A DNA stretch of 64,000 bases from Aphelocoma coerulescens (Eukaryota; Chordata; Aves; Passeriformes; Corvidae). This document shows, piece after piece, positions 31,601 to 45,314 of the stretch. Under the pieces are notes generated by a model that had not been told where the DNA came from, made no database searches, and was given only the letters and a program-made list of their open reading frames with translations. Both the position numbers and the translations under genes were made by a program. The stretch lies in the NCBI RefSeq assembly GCF_041296385.1, contig NC_091017.1, positions 12,456,001 to 12,520,000 on the forward strand. Direction: 5' to 3'. The stretch's first letter is position 1. Each line of letters starts with the position of its first letter.

Positions 31601-33984
31601 GGTCACAAAAGGTGCCCATTCAGCAACCTGTTGCTGTCTCCACATGGAAGTGTCTTCCGGACGAAATCAAAAGACATTCGAAGAGCCAGGATCCGCAAAG
31701 GAACAAACTATTGCCACATGAATGGTGCTGGGCGCCATGAGGAGCAGTTAACTTTAACCTGCGCGCTGTCAGCACTCAGAAGAACAACCCCAGCATGGCA
31801 GGGGGGACTTGCAAAAGAAGGAAAGGCCCCTCACCTAGCTATAAACCACCCAAAGTGCAGAGCCAAGTTGAAAACACCACTGCTCTCAAATCAACCGTGT
31901 CAGGACAAAAAGATTTCACTGATCTCCCCCTTCCAGGTACAAACTCTTATGTGCACCACACTCAGAGGGCAATGTGAGCTCCCCAGCGCTGTCTTTCACT
32001 CTCGCAGAGTCCAGATACTAACTTGTGAACATCCTACACAAACATTAGCTCATGAAAGTGCCAGCTTGAGCAAGAACAGCAGACCCTCCCATTGCACCCC
32101 CTTGTCATCCAGAGTGCGGCGGTTTGTTGAAAATCATGGACTCGGAAAGACCAATGCAGCAACTGCTTTTCTCTCTCCTACTGCCTTTCCCTGAGCGAGA
32201 GGTAGATGGATGATGTGGACTTAGTGGAACAGAAAGAGTATGACTGTACTTATAAGGGAGGAAAACCCCCCACAGCATACTGTGCTGTGTGCAGTACACG
32301 CTCTGAAAAGAGACAAAGCTGAATGCTGCCAGCGGGCTTCGGTTCTCAGACTGCTTGCATGGGCAGAGCTGCGGGCTCTTTTAAGGATGGAAACTGGCAT
32401 CTGTGAGTGTAAAGAATGTGACTTTCCACACAGCTTAGAAGAAAGGTGCATAGCCCCAGTGAGAAGTGTGTACGTGAAAGACTGGCAGAAGAAGTCGCAG
32501 TCCAGCAAGGCTGGTATCTTTTTCTTTGTGCCAAATAGGCACCTTGGGAACATGAAAGTACTTGATGGTAGCCAAACTGACAGTGAAGGCACAGAACACC
32601 GTCGGGTGTGTGCAGTGTACAGACGCAATGTAAAAGCCCTGAGTACCATTTGACTGCAGTCATAGTGCAAGTTTGCAACTGTACCATGCAAGGCCAGTGA
32701 AAGCTTCCTGTGCGGCCACATTTTCGTATTGGAGCTCGCTAGCTGGAAGTGATTCGGTTTGTCTGCAGTATCCGCTCGACTGAATGTGATGTGTCACTGG
32801 AAAGAAAAGTACAGACCAGCAGTGCGTTTGATATGGTTCAGGGGCTGCAAAGGGAATGTACAGGCCACCTCTGGGATTTTGGTCTTTGTGCATTCCCATG
32901 GCAGCAGTTCCTGGATGTTTTTGTTCTACAGTTTAGGCTCAGTGAGAGAGAAAAAATGCGAGAGCACGCATAGCAGAGCCACAGGGAGAATTGCTGAGGT
33001 ATGAGTTGCGTGCTGTTCAGATACTGCCGTACCAAAGGCCTACCTAAACACTGCTGCTGATCTAGCATGTCTTTCTGTAGCAAGACTTGTTGGTACTGCA
33101 AAACAGAAGATGCGTGAGGTCAAATGAATCTGGACAGAAAATTTCAGACGAGCAGCCTATGAGTGCATGATTGAAACAGTAAATTTAGGTGACAGAATAG
33201 ATCGTGGCATCGATTTGCGTAGTGTTAATATTCTCTGAAGGGAATGCAAAAAGCCAAGATGTGTTTTCCATTCTAGCTGTTCCTGACAAAAACTGAGGAA
33301 TAAAACTTTCGTTCTAGATGGAATGTAACATTCAGTTCCCAGGATTTTGCACTCCAAAGTTCAACAAAAGAGTTTCCACAAGAATCTTGAGAAGAAGCAC
33401 AATCACTTCCACCTAGAGCTGGAAGAGGAAGAGGCAGCGGCACAAGCAAGTGCCCTTGAGCGTCCTCCTTCCGAATGCTAGAACGTCAATTCAGCAGGCA
33501 GGAGTGCAGCAGCCACCCTTCGTCTTGCAAGCCCATACGACGCGCACACCAGCCCGGTGCTCTGCGGCTTCGTCCTTCGCCTTTTCGAGCACGCCGTACC
33601 TTCATTCTCCCGGAGGCGAACAGCGGTCTGCTTCTCGCACGGAACGCTGTGTCGGCAGCCAAGCGCTCCAGTGCACTGCTTCTGCCCAAACACGCCTGGG
33701 CCCTGCACCTCTCCTTCCCAGCGCTACGTAGCAGCACAATCTGTCCCTCTTGCGATCCCAAGCTAAGCGGAAAGCTTCTCGGCTACGTCTCCCGCAGAGA
33801 GCTGTGCCAGGACAATAAGCTTGCAAGCACTTTGCTCCTGACACTAGTGGCAACAGGGATTCGCACCACCTTCCAGGAGCAGTCCTCTTGCCTTTTACAA
33901 GGTGCAAAAGCGCCCCCTCTGTGGCGGTGCTGTCTGCCCGGTCTTTCTCGGCTCGAAGCACCACGAGGCACACAAGACTCTCTC
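22655..33984 (+). repeat. Macrosatellite unit 3 (11,330 bp)
   Basis: Carries C at 22982, C at the 418-equivalent, the 2-bp insertion near 23186, the CGCC motif and 1-bp longer C run in the first 1.23-kb copy, and T at 24523. It lacks the BamHI site at the 4543-equivalent. It is nearly indistinguishable from unit 4; the only difference I found is the base at 24119 versus 35449 in the splice-donor-like motif. Confidence 0.97.
23217..25680 (+). repeat. 1.23-kb tandem pair, unit 3
   Basis: Copies at 23217-24448 and 24449-25680, each 1,232 bp. Here copy 1 has the CGCC motif and longer C run, so the two copies are more alike than in unit 1. The extra C joins frames into a 316-codon open frame at 23710-24660 that starts at TTG, which I do not regard as a gene. 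Confidence 0.95.
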
Positions 33985-36900
33985 GCAAGGACCGAAATTC
34001 CCGATAGGCGTCTCTGCGCTTTCTGCAATGCTGCACGCACAAGCCCGGTGCTCTGAGGCTTCGTTCTTCGCCTTTCGTTGTCTGGGCAGAAGAGAAGCCG
34101 AGCGAGGCCATTGTGCTTTGCCGCTTGTCAGTGTGCTGTGCACGGTTTTTCCGCAGCTCGAGCTAGCGGGAGACCCCTTCGGTTTCGCGGCGTCCACACT
34201 ACCCATGGTAGCTCTCGCTCAGCGAAACTTGAAGGGGAGAAGCACTTGCTGGATGAGTCTTTCAGTGTGCAGGACTTTGAAAACACAGCAGCGCAATCGG
34301 GGCCACGAGAACGACCGCTGAGAAGTCGCTCTCGCACAGAGAACCGTGCCAGGATGACGAGCTCGCCCAGCATTTGCCCCTGACACTTGGGGAACTCGTA
34401 GCTGCCAGTGCCTTCCAGGGGCAGTCTGCTTTCTGTCATAACCTGCATAGGGCCCGTCAGATGGTGGTGCTGTCTGCCTTCTCCTTCTCGGCCAGAGTGT
34501 ACTCTGGTGCACACTCTGCAGTCTGGCAAGGAGCAAAGATCTTCGGTAGACATCTCGCACAGGAGAAAGTTGCCAAGAAAGAACCACGTTCTTCATCAGC
34601 CCTCTTCATGTCCCGATTGGGGTGCTGCCTTCAAAGCCTTGCACATTGAAAGACTTCTCCAGCAAGTGCTTCTCCCCTGGCGCACTTCGCTGAGTGAGAG
34701 CTGCATGGGCAGCGTGGACTCAGCGAAACCGAAAGGGTGTCGCTGTAGCTCGAGCTGAGCAAAGAAACCGTGCACGGTGCACCGTTGGTGGGTGCAGCAT
34801 GCACGCGGAAAAGCAGCAAAGTTCACTGCCATCGCTGGCCTTCTCTTCAGTCCAGACCACTTAAGGCAAACAATTTAGCTGCAGAGCACTGGGCTTGCGT
34901 GTGCAGTGCACCAAATTGCCCAAGACCAGCAAGGGCTCGTTCACAAGCAGAGTCGGCTGAGAGCATTCTTGCTTGCTCCAGAAAGGAAGCCGCAGCTATA
35001 GTGCTTCATCCCACAGCGTGGACATAGGCACTTTCCTAGTTGTTCAGCCTTGCAGAGTCCCTGCAACTAGAGCTCAGCCAGGAGCAGGCGTCAAAGCAGA
35101 AGGCTTTCCTAAAGCACGCCTCTCCAACCAGCCTTCGGAAATCGCAAATGACACTGTGGCTCTGTGCCTTTCTTCTAAGACAGACGCCCACCTTGCTTTC
35201 ACTCTCGCAGCTCCCTTGGCAGCCTCCAGCAGCTGCTTTCCTGGAGAACGGCCCGAGAAGTAGAAGCCAGGGCTGGGCTGCACCTTCGCCTTCCGCACGT
35301 AAGCGGCACCAGACTCACCGGTGCGCTCTGTTCTTCCCTCCTCCGCTGCATGCTACTACCATCGTGTTCTCGGAAAGACGGAGACTGAAGGGAAGCGCAA
35401 ATGCTTCCACAGAGAGCTACAAGAGGAATAGGCAGCAGCAGCACAGGCAAGTGCCGTGGAACTTCCTCCTTCCCAAGGCTATAACGTCAATTCAGCAGGC
35501 AGGAGAGTGGCAGCCACGCTCGTCTTGCAGCCCGTACAACGAGCACGCGAGCCCGGCGCTCCGCGGCTTCGTTCTTCGCCTTTTCGAGCACGCCGTACCT
35601 TCGTTCCCCCGGAGGCGGACGGTCTTCTGCTTCTCGCCCGGAACACTGTGCCCGGCAGTGCAGCGCTTTCTGCGGCAAGCTGCAAAGCGCCCGTCAGATG
35701 GCGATGCTGTCTGCCCGCTCCTCGGCTCGAGTGTACTCCGGCGCACGCTGCCGTCTCGCAAGGAGCAAAGAGCTTCGGTAGACATCTCGCACAGGAGAAA
35801 GTTGCCAAGAAAGAACCACGTTCTTCATCAGCCCTCCTCATGTCCCGATTGGTGTGCTGCCTTCAAAGCCTTGCACATTGAAAGACTTCTCCAGCAAGTG
35901 CTTCTCCCCTGGCGCACTTCGCTGAGTGAGAGCTGCATGGGCAGCGTGGACTCAGCGAAACCGAAAGGGTGTCGCTGTAGCTCGAGCTGAGCAAAGAAAC
36001 CGTGCACGGTGCACCGTTGGTGGGTGCAGCATGCACGCGGAAAAGCAGCAAAGTTCACTGCCATCGCTGGCCTTCTCTTCAGTCCAGACCACTTAAGGCA
36101 AACAATTTAGCTGCAGAGCACTGGGCTTGCGTGTGCAGTGCACCAAATTGCCCAAGACCAGCAAGGGCTCGTTCACAAGCAGAGTCGGCTGAGAGCATTC
36201 TTGCTTGCTCCAGAAAGGAAGCCGCAGCTATAGTGCTTCATCCCACAGCGTGGACATAGGCACTTTCCTAGTTGTTCAGCCTTGCAGAGTCCCTGCAACT
36301 AGAGCTCAGCCAGGAGCAGGCGTCAAAGCAGAAGGCTTTCCTAAAGCACGCCTCTCCAACCAGCCTTCGGAAATCGCAAATGACACTGTGGCTCTGTGCC
36401 TTTCTTCTAAGACAGACGCCCACCTTGCTTTCACTCTCGCAGCTCCCTTGGCAGCCTCCAGCAGCTGCTTTCCTGGAGAACGGCCCGAGAAGTAGAAGCC
36501 AGGGCTGGGCTGCACCTTCGCCTTCCGCACGTAAGCGGCACCAGACTCACCGGTGCGCTCTGTTCTTCCCTCCTCCGCTGCATGCTACTACCATCGTGTT
36601 CTCGGAAAGACGGAGACTGAAGGGAAGCGCAAATGCTTCCACAGAGAGCTACAAGAGGAATAGGCAGCAGCAGCACAGGTAAGTGCCGTGGAACTTCCTC
36701 CTTCCCAAGGCTATAACGTCAATTCAGCAGGCAGGAGAGTGGCAGCCACGCTCGTCTTGCAGCCCGTACAACGAGCACGCGAGCCCGGCGCTCCGCGGCT
36801 TCGTTCTTCGCCTTTTCGAGCACGCCGTACCTTCGTTCCCCCGGAGGCGGACGGTCTTCTGCTTCTCGCCCGGAACACTGTGCCCGGCAGTGCAGCGCTT

Positions 36901-39900
36901 TCTGCGGCAAGCTGCAAAGCGCCCGTCAGATGGCGATGCTGTCTGCCCGCTCCTCGGCTCGAGTGTACTCCGGCGCACGCTGCCGTCTCGCAAGGAGCAA
37001 AGAGCTTCGGTAGACATCTCGCACAGGAGAAAGGTGCCAGGACGACACCACATTCCTCCTCACCCCTTCTCGTGGCCCACATTGTGGTGCTGCCTTCAAA
37101 GCCGTGCGCATTGAAAGACTCTTCCAGCAAGTGCTTCTCCCCTGGCACACTTCGCTCAGCGACAGCTACGTGGGCAGCGTGGACTCAGCGAAACTGAAAG
37201 GGTGTCCTTGTAGCTCGAGCTTGTTGGAGAGGATGAAAGTTTGGTAAGAAAGTTTCACAGCTATGTAAGCTTGACAGAAAGATCTCTGAATGTAGAAACT
37301 TAGCATGAGGTAGAAATGGAAACGAGTTTTGATAGAGAGTAAAAGGTGTTTTGCTGAAACACTGATCACTGAATAACTGAGAAGGCAAAGGTTGGAGATT
37401 GAGTTGGAAGGAGATGTTTTTTATTAGGACACCGGTATGTGAGTACAAACAAGCACATGTTTTTCACCAAGTAAATAAGTCTCAAGAAGGCCATAAGGAA
37501 ATAGAAAACATGTTTTTACCAAAAAGAGAGCTATCGCAGGCAAACAAGAAATGTCGATGTAGCAAGAAGAAGAGAGGTCTGAGAATTTTCCACTGTAAGC
37601 TTAAATTGTAACATACTTACTCTTGTGATTGGATAAGAATGACTATAATATGGTAATGGTAGTAGTCATGATAGGCTACAGGCAAATGTAAAGGTATTGT
37701 TGTATGGTGCTTATTGGTTGCTATGTATTGAGATACTCAGCAAAGAAAAATACATAATGCTTTCTAACTTGAACAGAAAGCGGCTCCAGGTATGCCTACC
37801 AGCTGTAGCTGACAGCTGTAGGGCTGGCTCTGGATACCCACTCCCTGAAATGCTGTAACTTCGCCTATGCAATACACAGCTTTCAAGAGAGCCGCCTGAA
37901 GTCCAGACACCCTTCGCGAGCCTTTCTCCTATAGAGCTGTGGAAAGAAATCGTGCACGCTACACCGAGGGTGCGTGCAGCATGCACGAGCAAAAGCGGCA
38001 AAGTTCAGTGCCCTCGCTGGGCTTCCCTTCCGTGCGGATAACGTGAGGCGAAAAATGAAGCCGCAGAGCACCGGGCTTGCAGGTGCAGTGCACCGAGTTG
38101 CAGAAGTCCAGCAGGCTCGTTCACAAGCCAAGCCGGCTGAGGGAGTCCTCGCGTCTCCAAAAGGGAACGCGGAGCCGTAGCACTTCATCCCACAGCGTGG
38201 AGATAGGCACTTTCCTAGTCGTTCAGCCTTGCAGAGTCCCTGCAGCTAGAGCTCACCCAGGAGCAGGCGTCAAAGCAGAAGGCCCTCCTAAAGCACCCTT
38301 TCTCCAAGCAGCCTCCTGAAAGGGCGCATCACAGTGCGGCTCTGCGCCTTTCTTCTAAGACAGACGCCCGCTATACTTTCGTGCTCGCAGCTCCCTTGGC
38401 AGCCTCCAGCAGCTACTCTCCTGGAGAACGGCCGTAGACGTCAAAGCCAGTGCTGGGCTGCACCTCCGCCCTCCCCAGGTAAGCAACAGCGAACTCACCG
38501 GTGCACTCTGTACTTCCCTCCTCCGCTTGCATCCTACATGCATTCGTGTTCTCCGAAACTCAGAGACTGAAGGGAAGGGCAATTGCTTCCCCAGATAGCT
38601 GCAAGGGCACTAGGCAGCAGCAGCACAAATTTCACATGACCTGATGCACTGTAGAGATATTACCCTGTTACCCCTCCTTTCTCCTCGTCCTCGACCAATT
38701 GTGGTGGGATGTCGAAAGGCTTGGCCAGCGAAAAGCTCATCCAGCAAGGGCGTCTCTCTTGACGCATTTCCCTGACCGAGAGCTACACAGATGGTCTGGA
38801 CACTGTAAAACAGCAAGAAAATAATTCTATGTCCAGCTGAGGAAAATCCGTGCACAGAAAAATGTAGATGCCTGCAGTAAACAATCTGAAGAGCGGCAAA
38901 GCTCCAAGCCATCGCTGCGCTTCAGTCCTGTCCGGACCACAGAAGGCGAAGAACGAAGCAGCTGGGCACCGGCTTCATGGACTCAGTGGCGCGACTTGCA
39001 AACGTCCAGCCAAGAGCTGCTTCAACAAGCAGATTCAGCCGAGAATGCTCTGCCTGCACTTTCCCTCGCAGCGCTAGGCAGCACCACGTTCTGTTTGCGT
39101 GGCAGCCTGATTCTTAACGGAAAGATTCTCAATGCCTGTGTCTGGCACAGAGAACGGTTTTAGGTCAGCAAGCTCACCCGGCGCTTACCCTCGACGCGTG
39201 CAAACCTGTATTTGCACCGCATTCCAGTGGCAGCCCTCTTTCCTTTCCAGCCGGCACAGCGCCGTCAGATCGCGGTGCTCTCTGCACCTGCCTTCTCGCT
39301 TCCAAGTGCCACCGCGCACATTACAGCCTTGCAGGGAGCGAAGAGGCGGAGAGGCGTCTCGCAAAGAAGAACGTGCCGGGACGAAAAGGTGCTCTTTCCT
39401 TTCTCCTCCTCCTTTGCCCGAATGGTGGTGCTGTGTTGAAAGGCTTGGCCAGCGAAAAGCTCATCCAGCAAGTGTTTCTCTCCTGACGCCTTTCGCTGAG
39501 CGAGAGAGCTACACGGACACTTTCGACTCGGGGAAACAGCAAGAGAATGACTGTACGTCGAGCTGAGGAAAAGCCGTGCACAGCAGCCTGTGGCTGCGTG
39601 CAGTGTTCACGCTGAAGAGCGGCAAAGCTCCAAGCCATCGCTGCGCTTCAGTCCTGTCCGGACCACAGAAGGCGAAGAACGAAGCAGCTGGGCACCGGCT
39701 TCATGGGCTCAGTGGAGCGACTTGCAAATGTCCAGCCAAGAGCTGCTTCAACAAGCAGATTCAGCTGAGAATGCTCTGCCTGCTTCAACAAAGTAAGGCG
39801 CAGCCCTTGCACTGCAGCACACTGCCTGGCCAGAAACAGGTTCTTACACCTTCAGTGCTGCCGAGCCCACGCAGCTTGAGCACACCCAGAAGGACGCGTC

Positions 39901-42900
39901 CAGAAAGAAGGCGTTCTTCGAGTGCCTTGTCCTTCCTTGTTCTGTCTTTCATCTGCACCTGAAACAGTGGGTCTACGTGTTTTCCTTCCCAGGGAAAAGA
40001 ACTTTCATTCTTGTCCAGGAGTCTATGGCTAAAATGGTGATTGCATGTCCCATATCCAATACAACCAAGGATTACTCCCGGAGGAAAGCTGCCAGGACAG
40101 ATGGGTCTTGCTGGCTTTGACCACCCCTGGGCCACCTCTCATATTCTCCTGAAACAGTGGGGTACATGAAGGCATTGCCATACCTGATCATCCCTTGCCA
40201 TGCAGAGCCCAGCCTTGCATTGCCTTACAGACACCTCTGTGTACCTCCCTTGCCCTTCCTATGTCTCCATTGCATGGCCTTGTTCACCAATCTCCCACCT
40301 TGACTTTCTTACCCCTTGTTTCCTGGTCTTGTCTTGCCTGCTTCTCCTATGACTCTCTTGGCCTTGCCTAAGTCTCTCTTGCCTTGCTTTGCAAAGCCAA
40401 CACTTGCCTTGCCCTGCTACCCCTCTTTCCCTCGCCTAGTCTACCCACACCTACCCACCTTTGACTGGCCTATCCATCCGATCATCACCTTTTCTGCACC
40501 ACCCCTCCATGCTCTTGTCTTGCCTTGGCCTGCCTACCCTTCCCTTGCCTTGCACTGCCTTGCATAACCCTTGCCCTTCTTGACATTTGTGCCCCTTTCC
40601 AACATGGCCTTGCTTTCCTTTGCCTACCCCTCCCAATCCCTGCTTTGCCTACAGATTCCTGGCCTTCTTTTGTCTACCACTCCTTTGCCTTTTGTGGGAA
40701 CCAACAGCTGGTCTGAAGGCCTCACAGACATTTCCGTTGATACAATCATTTTGTACCCGTGAGAATTGCAGAAGCAAGAAGATAAACAACAGAAAGAAGT
40801 TGTAACAGCTGCAAAAGGGACGATACTGGCTGATGTTTAGCAAAGAATGTGTGTACACTATAGACAACCAATAGTATTGTATTATAGCAAAATAATAGTC
40901 CATGCACATGTAGCTAAAAAAGTGCATAAGAGAAGATGCATAAATAATACAAGTGGTTTTTTGCCATTGCTCGGGGCAGAGAGTGTATGTGTGTCGTGAC
41001 CGTCTCAACAGCAACAGCCTTGCACTGCCTTTCATAACCAGCCCCTGCCTACTGCCTCCTTCCCTGGCCTTCCATGTCTTGTCTTCCTCTCCTTTGATTT
41101 AACTTGCTTCTCCTATCTCTCCCTTGCTTGCCTTACTCCACTGACCTTTCTGTGTTCTTGCCTTGACTTGCCTAGCTGTTCCTTGCTTCACATTGCTTTG
41201 TGTAAGCATTCCCTGTTTTTATTTGCCTACCCCTTTCTTGCCTGGCCTTTCCTTGCCTAGCCTTTCTTGTCTTTGCCTGCCCTCTGCATCACTGGACTTA
41301 CCTTCCTATGCCCTGCCTTCCCTACAACTTCTGGGCCTTCTCTTGCCTCGCACTCATTGGCCCTACTTTGCTGCCTGCTCACTGCTCTTGCTTTGCTTTC
41401 CCTAACTTTCCCTTGACTTGACTAGAATTGCCTAAACTTGCTTTGACTGCATTGCCTTGCCTGCATGGAAGAAAAGGCAAGGCAGGGCAAAGCAAGGAAA
41501 TCATAGGCAGGGCAGGGCAAGGGAGACATAGGCAAGAGAGACGTAGCCAAGGAAGGCAAAGCAAGGGTAGGCTAGGAAAAACCAGGCAATGGTACTGAAG
41601 GCAACGCAAGGCCAAGTGACTCATAATGCCTTTCCTTGGAATGCAAAGGTCTGAATCCCAGTGTTGGTGGAGCAGATGATAAGGTCCCATGGGGAAGTAA
41701 ACTCAACTGAGACATTTCTCTCCTGGCACCTCTTGTGTAGGAGCAATTCTTAGATATATTCAATATTGGCGGTAGCACGCCAGTTCCTCAGAGAGGATGA
41801 CAATGCTTTTCCATGGGAAGGAAAGCACCTAGCCCCAGTGTTTCAGGTGCACATAAGAAGCTGCCTAGTGGAGGTAAAGGGCAGCAGCAACTTTCTGTCC
41901 TGGCATATTTGGTGTAGAAGCACTGCCTTGATTTGTACAAGTATGGAGTTGCTACGCCCTATTTTCAAGGCAGTCTCCTGAAAAAGTCAATTTTGGCATG
42001 TCGTTTCCACTTCTGAAAGGTGGTCTTCTGAACTCTTGGCAGTAAGCCAAGACAAGCAGCTATGCTCATCCTTGGTGTGCAGCTGATTTAGACACCAGGG
42101 CAGGTAATGTCCAGTAACAGTGTTCTGGCACATTGGATGGGAGCAGTTCCTGGATGTTTTCTATTTTGGAGGAGGAGATCCCAGTTCTTCTGAGATGGGC
42201 TCATAGTTTCTCTCTTTGGCAAAGAAAGCAGTTTTGGATCTGCATGTAGGGTGTTCTCAGCGAATTAATGGCTTTTCCTCATGGGCAGTTCTGTGGGCTA
42301 TAGCTGTTGAACTGTTAGAGAAGGAATGAAAAAGCCAAGCTGTTGAATAAATTTGCATCCTGCTGACTTTAGCAGCCCCTGATAAAATTCTGTTTGCATC
42401 CTGACTCTGTGAGACTGAAGGATTATGATGGTACTTAAAGCTGAGGAGGAAAGTGCACATAGAAGAGCATGTGAATTTAATGGCTCTTCCTAGTAGGCAG
42501 TTCTCTGGGCTAGAGCTGTTGAACTGTTAGAGAGGGAATGCAAGAGCCAAGCTTCTGAGCTCTTTTCCCTGCTACCTTTAAAGTATGAGCATTCCCTGGT
42601 GCTCTCCTATTTGGATAATAAGTTAGAGTGGGTTTCACATTCACTTTGAAGAATAGAAACAGCGCCATGTGAACCTGTGCCATCAGCTTTCCTTTCCAAC
42701 TAAATGTTCCTACTTGCAATCTTGCAATTCTTACTTGCAATCATGCAGAGCACCGTGCTTGAGGCTGGTGCATTGAAGAAAATTAAATTAGGGCTGTATC
42801 AGTACAAAGGAGAGATTGCCATTTGCAAAACCTCGTTTCGCTTAAGTTAGTAATATTGTAAGTGTTAATTGAGTGGTCATTGGTTGCCTATCACCATCCT

Positions 42901-45314
42901 GATGCACTAATTTCATCAAGTGTAAATATTGGTCACAAAAGGTGCCCATTCAGCAACCTGTTGCTGTCTCCACATGGAAGTGTCTTCCGGACGAAATCAA
43001 AAGACATTCGAAGAGCCAGGATCCGCAAAGGAACAAACTATTGCCACATGAATGGTGCTGGGCGCCATGAGGAGCAGTTAACTTTAACCTGCGCGCTGTC
43101 AGCACTCAGAAGAACAACCCCAGCATGGCAGGGGGGACTTGCAAAAGAAGGAAAGGCCCCTCACCTAGCTATAAACCACCCAAAGTGCAGAGCCAAGTTG
43201 AAAACACCACTGCTCTCAAATCAACCGTGTCAGGACAAAAAGATTTCACTGATCTCCCCCTTCCAGGTACAAACTCTTATGTGCACCACACTCAGAGGGC
43301 AATGTGAGCTCCCCAGCGCTGTCTTTCACTCTCGCAGAGTCCAGATACTAACTTGTGAACATCCTACACAAACATTAGCTCATGAAAGTGCCAGCTTGAG
43401 CAAGAACAGCAGACCCTCCCATTGCACCCCCTTGTCATCCAGAGTGCGGCGGTTTGTTGAAAATCATGGACTCGGAAAGACCAATGCAGCAACTGCTTTT
43501 CTCTCTCCTACTGCCTTTCCCTGAGCGAGAGGTAGATGGATGATGTGGACTTAGTGGAACAGAAAGAGTATGACTGTACTTATAAGGGAGGAAAACCCCC
43601 CACAGCATACTGTGCTGTGTGCAGTACACGCTCTGAAAAGAGACAAAGCTGAATGCTGCCAGCGGGCTTCGGTTCTCAGACTGCTTGCATGGGCAGAGCT
43701 GCGGGCTCTTTTAAGGATGGAAACTGGCATCTGTGAGTGTAAAGAATGTGACTTTCCACACAGCTTAGAAGAAAGGTGCATAGCCCCAGTGAGAAGTGTG
43801 TACGTGAAAGACTGGCAGAAGAAGTCGCAGTCCAGCAAGGCTGGTATCTTTTTCTTTGTGCCAAATAGGCACCTTGGGAACATGAAAGTACTTGATGGTA
43901 GCCAAACTGACAGTGAAGGCACAGAACACCGTCGGGTGTGTGCAGTGTACAGACGCAATGTAAAAGCCCTGAGTACCATTTGACTGCAGTCATAGTGCAA
44001 GTTTGCAACTGTACCATGCAAGGCCAGTGAAAGCTTCCTGTGCGGCCACATTTTCGTATTGGAGCTCGCTAGCTGGAAGTGATTCGGTTTGTCTGCAGTA
44101 TCCGCTCGACTGAATGTGATGTGTCACTGGAAAGAAAAGTACAGACCAGCAGTGCGTTTGATATGGTTCAGGGGCTGCAAAGGGAATGTACAGGCCACCT
44201 CTGGGATTTTGGTCTTTGTGCATTCCCATGGCAGCAGTTCCTGGATGTTTTTGTTCTACAGTTTAGGCTCAGTGAGAGAGAAAAAATGCGAGAGCACGCA
44301 TAGCAGAGCCACAGGGAGAATTGCTGAGGTATGAGTTGCGTGCTGTTCAGATACTGCCGTACCAAAGGCCTACCTAAACACTGCTGCTGATCTAGCATGT
44401 CTTTCTGTAGCAAGACTTGTTGGTACTGCAAAACAGAAGATGCGTGAGGTCAAATGAATCTGGACAGAAAATTTCAGACGAGCAGCCTATGAGTGCATGA
44501 TTGAAACAGTAAATTTAGGTGACAGAATAGATCGTGGCATCGATTTGCGTAGTGTTAATATTCTCTGAAGGGAATGCAAAAAGCCAAGATGTGTTTTCCA
44601 TTCTAGCTGTTCCTGACAAAAACTGAGGAATAAAACTTTCGTTCTAGATGGAATGTAACATTCAGTTCCCAGGATTTTGCACTCCAAAGTTCAACAAAAG
44701 AGTTTCCACAAGAATCTTGAGAAGAAGCACAATCACTTCCACCTAGAGCTGGAAGAGGAAGAGGCAGCGGCACAAGCAAGTGCCCTTGAGCGTCCTCCTT
44801 CCGAATGCTAGAACGTCAATTCAGCAGGCAGGAGTGCAGCAGCCACCCTTCGTCTTGCAAGCCCATACGACGCGCACACCAGCCCGGTGCTCTGCGGCTT
44901 CGTCCTTCGCCTTTTCGAGCACGCCGTACCTTCATTCTCCCGGAGGCGAACAGCGGTCTGCTTCTCGCACGGAACGCTGTGTCGGCAGCCAAGCGCTCCA
45001 GTGCACTGCTTCTGCCCAAACACGCCTGGGCCCTGCACCTCTCCTTCCCAGCGCTACGTAGCAGCACAATCTGTCCCTCTTGCGATCCCAAGCTAAGCGG
45101 AAAGCTTCTCGGCTACGTCTCCCGCAGAGAGCTGTGCCAGGACAATAAGCTTGCAAGCACTTTGCTCCTGACACTAGTGGCAACAGGGATTCGCACCACC
45201 TTCCAGGAGCAGTCCTCTTGCCTTTTACAAGGTGCAAAAGCGCCCCCTCTGTGGCGGTGCTGTCTGCCCGGTCTTTCTCGGCTCGAAGCACCACGAGGCA
45301 CACAAGACTCTCTC
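33985..45314 (+). repeat. Macrosatellite unit 4 (11,330 bp)
   Basis: Sister of unit 3: same indels, same T at the 24523-equivalent, same loss of the BamHI site. Private change: the first 1.23-kb copy reads CAGGCAAGT around 35445-35453 where the other units have CAGGAAAGT. Units 3 and 4 look like the most recent duplication in the window. Confidence 0.97.
34547..37010 (+). repeat. 1.23-kb tandem pair, unit 4
   Basis: Copies at 34547-35778 and 35779-37010. Copy 1 carries the private CAGGCAAGT variant of the donor-like motif near 35449. Confidence 0.95.
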
